This document shows positions 43,929 through 53,690 of a DNA stretch of 64,000 bases, piece by piece. The DNA lies in NCBI GenBank assembly GCA_944383765.1, contig CALWQT010000001.1:372001-436000 (forward strand). Reading direction: 5' to 3'. This DNA is from an uncultured Lachnospiraceae bacterium (lineage in GTDB: Bacteria > Bacillota > Clostridia > Lachnospirales > Lachnospiraceae). The translations under genes and the position numbers were made by a program. Position 1 is the stretch's first letter. The number at the start of each line of letters is the position of its first letter. The notes under the pieces are model-generated. The model saw only the letters and a program-made list of their open reading frames with translations, did not search any database and was not told where the DNA came from.

Positions 43929-46079
43929 TTACCCCTGTGGAAAAAACTGTATCGTGTAAGATTTCAGCACCGATTCTGTGTCCACATCTACAATCTGTAC
44001 TTCCCCTGTGCTTACTCCCGGAGCACCTTCTATATTGGAAAAGTTTACGGGAACCAGTGTAGCGCCGGTTATCGTGGTTGCCGGCATAAGCGGTGTATAT
44101 TTCTTTTCACCGTCCACAATCTGCATCAGCCGGATCATGATCCTGATCTCAGCACTTCCTGAACCAGGTCCAATGCTTCCGCTGGGGTCGTAATTGGTAT
44201 TGATGGTTCCAATGTATTTCTGCCCTTTTTCGCTTTCAGGTCCGGCACTCACGGTATAACCAACAGAACTACCCTTTAAAATCGCTGTTCCCTGAGGAAC
44301 CTCCTGACCCATGACATTACCTTTTTCTACGGTAGAGCTATTATCAAATGTTGTCTTTCCTGGAAGCAGTCCTGCCTCCGTCAACAGAGCAATTGCCTCA
44401 TCTTCAGGCTGATTGATAAGATTCGGCATTACTGTCATATCCTGTTCCGGACCATCACTGATCACCACGGTAACACTTTCTCCAGCTTTTACTGTCTGCG
44501 GTTCGTAGCTGATAATCTTACCTTTTTCCACGGTATCGCTGTACTGGTGCTGGAACGTAGCATAGATCGGATTCTGGGAGAAAAATTCTTTTGCCTGGTC
44601 TTCTGTCATCTCCTGGATACCAAGAGCCGCCAGGTCAAAGGAATCCGATCCTAAGCTGGCAGTCAGCTTTACTTTGGAGTATTTCGGAACATTTTCCCCT
44701 TCCTGATTTTCCTGACTGATCACAACGCCCTTTTCCACCTTATCATCATATACCTGTGTCCATTCCGGTATCAGATCCTTTTCCTTCAGAATCCGTTCCG
44801 CTTCCTCTACGGTCAGACCTACTACGGAAGGCATGGACGTTTCGGTATCATCGTTTACCTCTTCCAGAGATTCCTCTGTGACTGTTTCTGTCTCTCCGCT
44901 TCCCCGGTTGAATATGCCACTAATTTTTACCATGACCAGCAATAATCCGGCTACAAACAATACGGCTACAAAAATCCCCAGGCCAGTAAGCAGCTTTTCA
45001 ATCTGCGGATTGACATCTTCATTTCTTCCGCTTTTCTGTGTCCTGCTCTCTTCTGGCTCCTGCCGTTTTTGGCTGGAAACCGGTTGTTCATGTTTTTTTT
45101 CTGCTGGTGGAATGACCTGACGTCCAATTTCCGGAGATTTATCCTGGTCCATCCTCATGGACCGGCTGCCTTCCCGGATCTGGTTCAGTTCTTCTTCGCT
45201 GATCGTGACTGTTTTTGCCGTACAATCCACCGGCTGTGCCATAGTCACAAAATCCGTATCCGGTTCAATCAAAGAACGTCTAAGGTCAGAAATCACCTCA
45301 CCTATGGTACTGTATCGGTATTCCGCTTTCTTTTCCGTACACTTCAGTATGATTTTTTCCAGACTGATCGGAATATCCTTGTTGATAACGGAAGGCAGGG
45401 TGATCGGCTCTTCCAAGTGGGCCAATGCTACGGTTACAGTATTATCCCCTTCAAAAGGAACCTTTCCGGTCATCATTTCATACATGGTAATACCCAGGGA
45501 ATAAATATCGCTTCTGGTATCGCAGTAGCCTCCCCTGGCCTGTTCCGGTGAAATGTAGTGAACACTTCCCACAGCCGTTGCACTCATCGTATGGGAAGAA
45601 GCAGCTCTTGCAATACCGAAATCCGCCACTTTTACCTTTCCGTCCATGGAAATGATAATATTCTGGGGTTTGATATCACGGTGCACGATTCCATGTTCAT
45701 GGGCAGCCTCAATTCCCTGCGCTACCTGGATCGCGATCCCGATAGCCTCTCTGGCTCCCAGGATTCCTTTTTTGGCAATATAACTTTTTAAGGTGATCCC
45801 TTCGATCAATTCCATCACGATATAATGAAGGTCACCCTCATCAATAACATCATATACATTCACGATATTCGGATGAGAAAGCCGTGCGGCAGCCTGGGCT
45901 TCCATCTTAAATTTCTCTACAAAAGAAGCATCGGAACAGAATTCTTCTTTCAACACTTTGATGGCAACCATCCGGTTCAGCTTATGGCATTTTGCCCTGT
46001 AAACATCGGACATCCCGCCGGAACCGATCTTATCGATAATCTCATACCGGTTCTGAAGAAATACCCCTGCTCTCAGCAT
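43929..46079 (-). CDS. pknB: PASTA-domain Ser/Thr protein kinase (PknB/PrkC)
   Basis: A 716-residue membrane kinase. The N-terminal kinase domain (about 10-275) has GSGGMSDVY, Lys41 in VAIK, HRDIKPQN at 133-140 and DFG at 153-155. A juxtamembrane linker leads to one transmembrane helix at about 364-390 and three extracellular PASTA repeats that bind muropeptides or lipid II. In spore formers it controls wall growth and germination. It overlaps the phosphatase gene by seven bases. Confidence 0.97.
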   Translation of the reverse strand: MLRAGVFLQNRYEIIDKIGSGGMSDVYRAKCHKLNRMVAIKVLKEEFCSDASFVEKFKMEAQAAARLSHPNIVNVYDVIDEGDLHYIVMELIEGITLKSYIAKKGILGAREAIGIAIQVAQGIEAAHEHGIVHRDIKPQNIIISMDGKVKVADFGIARAASSHTMSATAVGSVHYISPEQARGGYCDTRSDIYSLGITMYEMMTGKVPFEGDNTVTVALAHLEEPITLPSVINKDIPISLEKIILKCTEKKAEYRYSTIGEVISDLRRSLIEPDTDFVTMAQPVDCTAKTVTISEEELNQIREGSRSMRMDQDKSPEIGRQVIPPAEKKHEQPVSSQKRQEPEESRTQKSGRNEDVNPQIEKLLTGLGIFVAVLFVAGLLLVMVKISGIFNRGSGETETVTEESLEEVNDDTETSMPSVVGLTVEEAERILKEKDLIPEWTQVYDDKVEKGVVISQENQEGENVPKYSKVKLTASLGSDSFDLAALGIQEMTEDQAKEFFSQNPIYATFQHQYSDTVEKGKIISYEPQTVKAGESVTVVISDGPEQDMTVMPNLINQPEDEAIALLTEAGLLPGKTTFDNSSTVEKGNVMGQEVPQGTAILKGSSVGYTVSAGPESEKGQKYIGTINTNYDPSGSIGPGSGSAEIRIMIRLMQIVDGEKKYTPLMPATTITGATLVPVNFSNIEGAPGVSTGEVQIVDVDTESVLKSYTIQFFPQG

Positions 46080-46816
46080 GTTCCCACCTCCTTTTCCAGT
46101 TCCGCCAGCACCACGGTTATATTGTCTCTTCCACCATTGTGATTGGCCGTCTCTACCAGATACTCTGCTTTTTCTCTCAGACTGCCTTTTCCAGATACGG
46201 TTCTGGCAATCTGTTCATCACTGACCATATTTGTCAAACCATCTGAGCACAGAAGAATCACATCACCGCGTTCCAGATCCGCTTCAAAAAAGTCTGCCTG
46301 GACATGTTCCGTCATCCCTGCCGCCCGGGTGATGATATTTTTCTGATTCAGATAATCCTGGCTGCCTCTTACCATTTTGCCGGCTGCCACCATTTCCTCT
46401 ACATAAGAATGATCTTTTGTAATCTGATATGCCTTTCCTCCACGAACCAGATAAAGCCTGCTGTCACCAATATTGGAAACGTAAAGAGTCTCTCCCTCTA
46501 CTGTGGCGGCCACCAGAGTCGTTCCCATTCCGCCAAATTCTTCATTTTCCAAAGCTTGCTGGTACAAATCAAAATTTACATGACGGATCGCTTTTTCTAA
46601 TACTGCCACTGGAGCTTTTTCACCGGAAGACTGTATTTCCTCTACCATATGTTCCACCAGGAAACGGGATGCAAAATCTCCCGCCCGGTGTCCTCCCATA
46701 CCATCTGCCACTAAAAACAGATTTTCCAATGGTCCTACCGGCTGTGAAGATGCAAAAACAAAATCCTGGTTCATACTTCTGGCTCTTCCGATGTCTGTAA
46801 GCGCATACGCTTTCAT
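46073..46816 (-). CDS. prpC: PP2C-type Ser/Thr phosphatase, partner of PknB
   Basis: A 247-residue Stp1/PrpC phosphatase. Metal-binding motifs are RSMNQDF, VADGMGGHRAGD, LCSDGLTNMV and NGGRDNITVV. It reverses PknB phosphorylation. The 7-base overlap with pknB and the 4-base overlap with rlmN indicate translational coupling. Confidence 0.96.
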   Translation of the reverse strand: MKAYALTDIGRARSMNQDFVFASSQPVGPLENLFLVADGMGGHRAGDFASRFLVEHMVEEIQSSGEKAPVAVLEKAIRHVNFDLYQQALENEEFGGMGTTLVAATVEGETLYVSNIGDSRLYLVRGGKAYQITKDHSYVEEMVAAGKMVRGSQDYLNQKNIITRAAGMTEHVQADFFEADLERGDVILLCSDGLTNMVSDEQIARTVSGKGSLREKAEYLVETANHNGGRDNITVVLAELEKEVGTC

Positions 46817-47865
46817 ACTTCAGCCCCCTTTGTTCTGTCAATAAAGCTTTTCCGGAGCTGGCCGCAGGCTCCGCTGATATCCCGTCCCATTTCCCTGCGG
46901 ACGGTTACATTGATTCCATGCTGTTCCAGATAATGACGGAAAGCCTCTACGGCTTCTCTCCCTGTCTGAACGTAATCCCGTTCTTTAATGGGATTGACTG
47001 GTATCAGGTTCACATGGCCATGATACCCTCCCACTAATTCTGCAAGAGCAGCGGCTTCATTCAGATTGTCATTGACTCCTTTTACCAGACTGTACTCAAA
47101 TGTAAGCCTCCGGCCTGTTTTTTCATAATATTCCCTGCATGCTGCCAGCACATCTTTTAAAGCGTATCGGTTGGCAATTGGCATCAGGGTTCTTCTCACC
47201 TGATCATTCGGTGCATGAAGAGAAAGGGCAAGGGTAATCTGAAGGTCTTCTTCCGCCAGCCTGCGGATTTCAGGCACCAGCCCACAGGTAGATACGGTAA
47301 TATTTCGCTGGCTGATATGTAACCCGTCCTCTCCGCTGAGCAAACGGATAAAACGGACCAGATTGTCATAATTATCCAGAGGTTCCCCGGAACCCATCAC
47401 CACCACATTGGAAACCCGTTCTCCAATATCTTTTTGTATCTGATAAATCTGATCCAGCATTTCGGAAGGTCTCAGATTACGTGTCAGGCCGTCTAACGTA
47501 GAGGCACAGAAACGGCAGCCCATACGACAGCCTACCTGAGATGAAATACAGACAGAATTACCATGTTTATACCGCATCAGCACACTTTCGATCACATTTC
47601 CATCTTCCAGGCAAAACAGGTATTTTCGTGTTCCATCAATAGCAGAAACCTTAATTTCCACCGGCTCCAGATTGGTTAACCGATAAGATTCCTCCAGTTT
47701 CTCCCTGAGGTTCTTGGACAGATTACTCATTTCGTTAAAATCTGTTACCATCTTCTGATGTAACCACTGATAGATCTGACGGCTACGAAACGGTTTTTCT
47801 CCAAGAGATTCCATTTCTTTTGTCAGTTCCAAAAACGTCATGGATTTTATGTCTTTTTTTTCCAT
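46813..47865 (-). CDS. rlmN: Dual-specificity RNA methyltransferase RlmN
   Basis: A 350-residue radical SAM enzyme that makes 2-methyladenosine in 23S rRNA (A2503) and some tRNAs. The cluster motif is GCRMGCRFCAS, and the methyl-carrying cysteine is the one in SGACGQLR near the C-terminus. It overlaps prpC by four bases, in the canonical rsmB-rlmN-prpC order. Confidence 0.97.
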   Translation of the reverse strand: MEKKDIKSMTFLELTKEMESLGEKPFRSRQIYQWLHQKMVTDFNEMSNLSKNLREKLEESYRLTNLEPVEIKVSAIDGTRKYLFCLEDGNVIESVLMRYKHGNSVCISSQVGCRMGCRFCASTLDGLTRNLRPSEMLDQIYQIQKDIGERVSNVVVMGSGEPLDNYDNLVRFIRLLSGEDGLHISQRNITVSTCGLVPEIRRLAEEDLQITLALSLHAPNDQVRRTLMPIANRYALKDVLAACREYYEKTGRRLTFEYSLVKGVNDNLNEAAALAELVGGYHGHVNLIPVNPIKERDYVQTGREAVEAFRHYLEQHGINVTVRREMGRDISGACGQLRKSFIDRTKGAEV

Positions 47866-47877
47866 TCATCAATCTCC

Positions 47878-49212
47878 TCATTCTGTCCGCTGAAAAACGG
47901 AAATAAAAAAGCCATCGCAAGGATGAACACCAGGAAGCAGCTGAATCCATCCTTCTTTCATAGATGGTTCTTCTATGCCTTTTCCCAGTTTATGACTGAT
48001 ATCTTCCGGTTGAAACGGAAAGTTTTCCAGGAACCATTTTCGATTATCCTGATTTTCCAGGGCATCAATGGTACAGGTGGAATAGACAAGTCTTCCTCCT
48101 GGCTTGACATACTTCCATACTACCGACAGTATCTCTCTCTGAAGGGCAGCCAGCTCTTCCAGATCCTGTTCTGTAACCCGGTATTTAATGTCCGGCTTTT
48201 TCCCGATAATCCCCAGTCCGGAACAGGGCAGGTCAGCAATCACCACATCCGCCTGTTCTACCGATTCCTCATGAAGTTCCAGCGCATCCCACACCTGGGC
48301 TCTGATATTTTGAAAACCGGAACGATCAATATTCTCTTCGATCATGGAAACTTTCTGATAGGAAATATCCCTGACTTCCACCATACCGGTTCCCTGAAGC
48401 AGATCTGCCAGATGCAGTGCTTTTCCTCCCGGTGCTCCGCAGACATCAATCACGTAATCTCCATGCGCAGGAGCTGCAAGAGTTCCTACAAAGGAGGAAC
48501 TTAAGTCCTGAACCTGAATCCATCCTTTCTGAAATGCCTCCAGGCTTTCCAGATAATCATATCCCTTTAAAAGCAGAATATCTTCCGCATATTCCGACTG
48601 GCTTACCTCTGCTCCCTGGGCGCGTAAAGATGCTTTCACTGTTTCCACGGAAGCCAGCGTCTGATTACATCGGACGGCTGTGGGAGTTTCCCTTAAGAAA
48701 GCCTCTGCAATCCTTTCCGCAGTTTCCCAGCCATAATCCTTTTCCCACCGCTTTAAAATCCATTCCGGCATGGAATATTTCAAAACCGGATCTGAAAATA
48801 TAAATTCATCCTTCCGTCTGGAAACATTACGCAGCACTCCGTTTACAAAACCCTTTAATCCGGAAAAATGCCTGGCTGCCGCCAGTTTCACCGCTTCATT
48901 GCAAGCAGCGGAATCTGGCACTCTGTCCATATATAAAATCTGATATACGCTCATTCTCAATAAGGTGCGGATCAACGGTTTCATCTTTTCTGTTCTTATT
49001 TTTGAGCAGATATTGATTGCCTCGTCAATAGGCAGAAGATATTCCACAGTGCCGTCCACTACTCTGGTGATAAAAGAACGTTCCTGTTTCTCCAGATACT
49101 GGTACTTATCCAATCCCCGGAACAGAGAAATATGAATAAAACTGCCTCTTTCCAATACTTCCATCAGGATATCAAGGGCAATTTCTCTTTCCGTTACTTT
49201 CTTAGTTGTCAC
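47878..49212 (-). CDS. rsmB: 16S rRNA (cytosine-5)-methyltransferase RsmB
   Basis: A 444-residue RsmB that methylates C967 of 16S rRNA. A NusB-like RNA-binding domain covers about the first 140 residues, and the methyltransferase domain has VCGAPGGKALHLADLL, LPCSGLGIIGKKPD and YSTCTID with the catalytic cysteines. I use GTG 49212, eight bases after GGAGG; an upstream TTG frame would start inside that site. The start overlaps the end of the protease gene by 11 bases. Confidence 0.95.
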   Translation of the reverse strand: MTTKKVTEREIALDILMEVLERGSFIHISLFRGLDKYQYLEKQERSFITRVVDGTVEYLLPIDEAINICSKIRTEKMKPLIRTLLRMSVYQILYMDRVPDSAACNEAVKLAAARHFSGLKGFVNGVLRNVSRRKDEFIFSDPVLKYSMPEWILKRWEKDYGWETAERIAEAFLRETPTAVRCNQTLASVETVKASLRAQGAEVSQSEYAEDILLLKGYDYLESLEAFQKGWIQVQDLSSSFVGTLAAPAHGDYVIDVCGAPGGKALHLADLLQGTGMVEVRDISYQKVSMIEENIDRSGFQNIRAQVWDALELHEESVEQADVVIADLPCSGLGIIGKKPDIKYRVTEQDLEELAALQREILSVVWKYVKPGGRLVYSTCTIDALENQDNRKWFLENFPFQPEDISHKLGKGIEEPSMKEGWIQLLPGVHPCDGFFISVFQRTE

Positions 49213-49939
49213 GGTCTCTTCCTCCAAACAGGATTACCAGACGGAGAAGCTGTAAAATCATGGCTGCAGCGGCAGCAACGTAAGTAAGCGCAGCGGCTCC
49301 AAGCACCTTTTTTGTGCCAGCTATTTCTTCTCCCTGTAAAATCCCCTGCTGATCCAATAAAGCAACTGCACGATTAGAAGCATTAAATTCCACTGGAAGC
49401 GTGATCAGCTGAAATAAAACTCCCAGAGAAAACATCAGGATTCCTAACTGAAGAAATGGAGACATACCAACCAAGAGTCCGATCAGGATCGCCGGCCATG
49501 CCAGATTACAGCCTATGTTGGCAATCGGAACCAACGCCGTCCTAAAGCTCAATGGCGCATATCCCTGAGCGTCCTGTATGGCATGACCGCATTCATGTGC
49601 TGCCACTCCTACAGAAGCCACAGAAGAAGAACCATATACAGAATCTGACAGATTCACTATCTTGGTCCTGGGGTCATAATGATCCGTAAGATTTCCTTTC
49701 ACAGAACGTACCTGAACATCATAAAGTCCCTGAGAATCCAGAATCTTTCTGGCCGTTTCCGCTCCTGTCATACCGCTCATGCTCCGAACCCGGGAATATT
49801 TGCGGAAGGTGGAATTCACCTTCCCAGATGCCCACATGGAAATGACTGCACCAATAATCACAAAAATCATGGTAGGATCAAAATAAAATCCCATGGGATA
49901 TCCATATCCATAAAATCCCATAGCTGTAAAAAATGTCAT
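49202..49939 (-). CDS. YugP-type membrane zinc metallopeptidase
   Basis: A 245-residue membrane protein of the DUF232/YugP family. It has an N-terminal hydrophobic segment, the zinc motif AHECGHAIQDAQGY (HExxH) and three or four further hydrophobic helices. In clostridia it sits between fmt and rsmB, as here. Its substrate is unknown. It overlaps fmt by four bases. Confidence 0.9.
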   Translation of the reverse strand: MTFFTAMGFYGYGYPMGFYFDPTMIFVIIGAVISMWASGKVNSTFRKYSRVRSMSGMTGAETARKILDSQGLYDVQVRSVKGNLTDHYDPRTKIVNLSDSVYGSSSVASVGVAAHECGHAIQDAQGYAPLSFRTALVPIANIGCNLAWPAILIGLLVGMSPFLQLGILMFSLGVLFQLITLPVEFNASNRAVALLDQQGILQGEEIAGTKKVLGAAALTYVAAAAAMILQLLRLVILFGGRDRDN

Positions 49940-50880
49940 TCTGCGTTTCTCCTTTCCAATACTGTACCTTTCTCTACAGAGTATCCCCGCAGGAAATCCT
50001 GAATATCCATTCGTTTTTTACCTTCCAACTGAAGGGAATGAATCATCAGAGAGCCTTTTCCTGTCTGTACAGCCAGAGAGTCTTTGGAAACCTCTGCCAC
50101 AGTTCCCGCCGGAACTCCATATTCTCTATCTGCCACATCTGCTTCCCATATTTTCAATGTTTTTCCGTTCAGGGACGTATAGGCGCTGGGCCATGGGTTC
50201 AATCCTCTGATCAGCCGTTCGATTGCTTCTGCCTCCATCGTCCAATCAATATCCCCCAGAGATTTTTTCAACATTTTCGCATAACAGGTACCTTCGTCAG
50301 TCTGCGGAATTCCTCTCAAGGTGCCATTTTCCAATCCTGTTAGGGTAGATAAGATCAAATCTGCACCGGCCGCCGCCAGTTTATCATGAAGACTGCCTCC
50401 TGTCTCCTTTGCATCAAGAGGAATGATCACTTTTTCCAGCATATCCCCTGTATCAAGGCCTTCGTTCATATACATGGTAGTAATCCCAGTTTCACGCTCT
50501 CCGTCGATAATTACCCACTGGATCGGCGCTGCGCCTCGATATTTGGGCAGAAGGGAAGCATGAATATTGATGCAGCCATATCTGGGAATTTCCAAAATTG
50601 CTTTCGGAAGAATCTGGCCAAAAGCTGCTACTACAATCGCATCCGGTTCTATATTTCTCAGTAATTCTACAAATTCCGGTTCTCTTACCTTTGCTGGCTG
50701 ATAGACTGGAATGCCCAGTTCCACTGCTTTCTCTTTTACCGGAGTCATTAACACTGCCTTGCCACGGCCTTTGGGTTTATCCGGCTGGGTAACAACTGCT
50801 GCCACCTGATGCCCCTCTTTCACCAGTGCTTCCAATGCGGGAACTGAAAAATCAGGAGTTCCCATAAATATGATCTTCAT
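49936..50880 (-). CDS. fmt: Methionyl-tRNA formyltransferase
   Basis: A 314-residue enzyme that formylates initiator Met-tRNA using 10-formyl-THF. It starts KIIFMGTPDFSVPALEAL, and the catalytic N-H-D triad lies in INIHASLLPKYRG and NEGLDTGDML. It follows def by two bases. The formyl-THF it needs is made by Fhs, encoded nearby (56736-58406). Confidence 0.97.
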   Translation of the reverse strand: MKIIFMGTPDFSVPALEALVKEGHQVAAVVTQPDKPKGRGKAVLMTPVKEKAVELGIPVYQPAKVREPEFVELLRNIEPDAIVVAAFGQILPKAILEIPRYGCINIHASLLPKYRGAAPIQWVIIDGERETGITTMYMNEGLDTGDMLEKVIIPLDAKETGGSLHDKLAAAGADLILSTLTGLENGTLRGIPQTDEGTCYAKMLKKSLGDIDWTMEAEAIERLIRGLNPWPSAYTSLNGKTLKIWEADVADREYGVPAGTVAEVSKDSLAVQTGKGSLMIHSLQLEGKKRMDIQDFLRGYSVEKGTVLERRNAE

Positions 50881-50882
50881 AC

Positions 50883-51377
50883 TCAGTCTTCTCCTTCTGC
50901 TTCCTCTTCTGCCAGATCTGCCAGGTCTTCCAGTTTTCCTTCCACCAGATCCACATACAGACTCCCTTTTAAATGATCACATTCATGACAGATTGCTCTT
51001 GCTAACAGTCCGTCTCCTTCCAGCTCATAAGGTTCCATATCTTCATTCAAGGCCCGCACCTTTACATGATCCGGTCTGGTGACGATTCCTCGTTTTCCCG
51101 GTACACTCAGGCATCCTTCATAACCGGTCTGTTCTCCGGATGTCTCCAGGATTTCCGGATTGATCAGGACATACTGATTGCCATCATCCACATCAATGGT
51201 GACGATCTGGCGCAGCACTCCTACCTGAGATGCCGCCAGCCCAACGCCATCTTCTTCATACATGGTTTCAAACATATCATCAATCAATTCTTTTATTCTA
51301 GGAGTCATCTCCTTTACAGGTTTACATGCCTTTGTCAGGATTTCGTCTCCCATAACTCTTACTTTTCTGATTGCCAT
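50883..51377 (-). CDS. def: Peptide deformylase
   Basis: A 164-residue metallo-deformylase that removes the formyl group from new proteins. All three motifs are present: GVGLAASQVG, EGCLSVPG and HECDHLKG. It is followed by fmt, so start and end of N-formylation are co-expressed. The C-terminus is acidic. Confidence 0.97.
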   Translation of the reverse strand: MAIRKVRVMGDEILTKACKPVKEMTPRIKELIDDMFETMYEEDGVGLAASQVGVLRQIVTIDVDDGNQYVLINPEILETSGEQTGYEGCLSVPGKRGIVTRPDHVKVRALNEDMEPYELEGDGLLARAICHECDHLKGSLYVDLVEGKLEDLADLAEEEAEGED

Positions 51378-51431
51378 AACTGCCTCCGTTTCTGGTTTTT
51401 CCCTTGTTTTGATATTCCCTCAGCAGTAGTA

Positions 51432-53642
51432 TTATTGCAGATCGTACTGCAGCTGTACGGGAAGATCCAGTTTTTCCAAATGTTTTCTGATTTTTAATAG
51501 TATATCATAATTCCCATGCTTAATATATAAAATTTTTCTATAAATATCATTAACTTTATAAATGGAAGCTTCCACCGGACCAATGATCTCCAGTTCTTTT
51601 TCCTGAGTGCCAAAAGGCTCTGTTTCACTTCTCAGCCGGTCCCCGGCCCTGGAAAGCTTCTCCTCCTCCGGCGATGACAGCTGGACCATCAGCATTTTCC
51701 GATATGGCGGAAAATGGAGCATTTTCCGGTAAGCCATCTCCGTCTCATAAAATTTTTCGTAATTTTGTTCTGCTGCATACTGAATACTGTAATGATCCGG
51801 CATATAAGTCTGTATCACTACATGGCCGGGCCGTTTTCCCCTGCCGGCACGTCCGGCAGCCTGAGTCAATAACTGAAAGGTCCGTTCTCCACAGGTAAAA
51901 TCCGGAGCATGTAAAGACAGGTCTGCTGCCACAATCCCCACCAGTGTCACATTGGGAAAGTCATGACCTTTGACGATCATCTGCGTACCAATCAGAATAT
52001 CTGCCTCTCCCCGGGAAAATGCAGATAAAATTTCTTCATGCCCTCCCTTTTTTGATGTGGTATCCATATCCATGCGCAGTACTCTGGCCATAGGATACAT
52101 TTTCTTTGTAATTTCTTCTATTTTCTGTGTCCCTGTCCCAAAACCGGCAATATATGGAGACCGGCAGGACGGACATGATTGGGGCACCCGCATCTCAAAA
52201 CCACAGTAATGGCATTTCAGATTTCCATTTCTGTGCAGAGTAAGGCTCACATCACAATGGGGACATTTCAAAGCTTTTCCGCAGGACCGGCAGGACATAA
52301 AATTGGCATACCCTCTCCGGTTGATAAAAAGAATGGTCTGTTCTCTCCGGTTTAAACGTTCCTCTATCAGTTCCTGGAGTCTTCGGCTGAAGATACTTCT
52401 GTTCCCGGATTTCAGTTCCTCTCTTAAATCCACAATTTCGGTATCAGCCAGCACGCTATCCTTTTTTGCCCTGCCAGACAAGGTCAGAAGGCGGTATTCT
52501 CCCGTCAGGGCTTTTTCATAGGATTCCAGTGACGGGGTAGCTGACCCCAGAACAAGGCTGGCCTCCGCCATATAGGCACGTTTTGCAGCAACTTCCCTGG
52601 CATGATATCTGGGCGTGATCTCACTTTTGTATGCTGCTTCCTGTTCTTCATCTATAATAATAAGGCCCAGTCTGGAAAACGGTGTAAATAAAGCCGACCT
52701 GGGGCCGATCATAATCTGGATTTCTCCTTTTTCTGCCCGCTCAAACTGGTCGTACCGCTCCCCCTTGGACAAACGGGAATTGATAACGGATACCTGATTC
52801 CCGAATCTTTTATAAAATCGCATGACCGTCTGATAAGTCAGGGAAATCTCCGGAATCAGCACGATCACCTGTTTTCCTTCCTGTAAGACCTGTTCCATCA
52901 TCTCCATATAGACTTCTGTTTTCCCACTTCCCGTAATCCCATGAAGCAGATAAGTTTCCCTTTTGCCTCTCCTGTAATCTTCTTTAAAACAGTCTGCTGC
53001 TTTTTTCTGTTCCTCATTCAGTTCCACCTCTTTGCCGCAGATTTCATACTCCGTTACAGGATTCCGGTAAACTGCCAACCTTTCTACATAAATGTCCCCT
53101 CTGTCTATCAAAGGTTTTAAAGTAGATGCAGTAAGGTTCAGATGACCTGTGGCCAGTTCATAGGGTACTTTACCCATATCTACCAGGGCGGAAAACAGAC
53201 GTTCTCTGGCCTTGTAATGCTTCCGCTCTGCCTCCAGTCTCCTGTTTTCCAGTTCTTCCTTTGTCAGGCTGGTCCTTATGATTTTTCGTTCTTCCTGCCG
53301 TATCTTTTCCTTCACAGGAAGCACCGTTTTTAATGCCTGATTCATGGTAGAGCCATAACGTTCTTTCATCCACCAGGCCAGTTCGATCAGCTGGGCTTTT
53401 GCGGAAACTCCTTTTGTTTCAATCCCTGCTATTTCTTTTATCCTGCTGCTGTCATATTCCGCTGTATCTGTCAGCTCTACCACATATCCCTTTCGAAGCC
53501 GGTTTCCTGTTCCAAAAGGAATATTTACCAGTTCCCCTACCCTTATCCTGCCTTTCAGGGCATCCGGTATCCGGTATTGAAATGTCCTGTCTACTTTCTC
53601 ATGAGAAATATCTATAATGATGTTGGCAAATTCTTCCGCCAT
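51432..53642 (-). CDS. priA: Primosomal protein N' (replication restart helicase PriA)
   Basis: A 736-residue PriA. The N-terminal fork-binding domain is followed by Walker A HGITGSGKTEVY, the DEEQ box IIIDEEQEAAYK and the two zinc clusters: CRSCGKALKCPHCD and CHYCGF with CPSCRS. It reloads the replisome at repaired forks. A hairpin with T-rich tail lies between murF and priA. Confidence 0.97.
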   Translation of the reverse strand: MAEEFANIIIDISHEKVDRTFQYRIPDALKGRIRVGELVNIPFGTGNRLRKGYVVELTDTAEYDSSRIKEIAGIETKGVSAKAQLIELAWWMKERYGSTMNQALKTVLPVKEKIRQEERKIIRTSLTKEELENRRLEAERKHYKARERLFSALVDMGKVPYELATGHLNLTASTLKPLIDRGDIYVERLAVYRNPVTEYEICGKEVELNEEQKKAADCFKEDYRRGKRETYLLHGITGSGKTEVYMEMMEQVLQEGKQVIVLIPEISLTYQTVMRFYKRFGNQVSVINSRLSKGERYDQFERAEKGEIQIMIGPRSALFTPFSRLGLIIIDEEQEAAYKSEITPRYHAREVAAKRAYMAEASLVLGSATPSLESYEKALTGEYRLLTLSGRAKKDSVLADTEIVDLREELKSGNRSIFSRRLQELIEERLNRREQTILFINRRGYANFMSCRSCGKALKCPHCDVSLTLHRNGNLKCHYCGFEMRVPQSCPSCRSPYIAGFGTGTQKIEEITKKMYPMARVLRMDMDTTSKKGGHEEILSAFSRGEADILIGTQMIVKGHDFPNVTLVGIVAADLSLHAPDFTCGERTFQLLTQAAGRAGRGKRPGHVVIQTYMPDHYSIQYAAEQNYEKFYETEMAYRKMLHFPPYRKMLMVQLSSPEEEKLSRAGDRLRSETEPFGTQEKELEIIGPVEASIYKVNDIYRKILYIKHGNYDILLKIRKHLEKLDLPVQLQYDLQ

Positions 53643-53656
53643 AAATTCTCCTTATC

Positions 53657-53685
53657 AATAATAAGGAGCCTGTGATCCAGGCTCC
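53657..53685 (-). terminator. Terminator-like hairpin between murF and priA
   Basis: GGAGCCTG, a 5-base loop and CAGGCTCC, then TTATTATT on the minus strand, six bases after the murF stop. It may separate the mur genes from the priA superoperon. Confidence 0.75.
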
Positions 53686-53690
53686 CACTG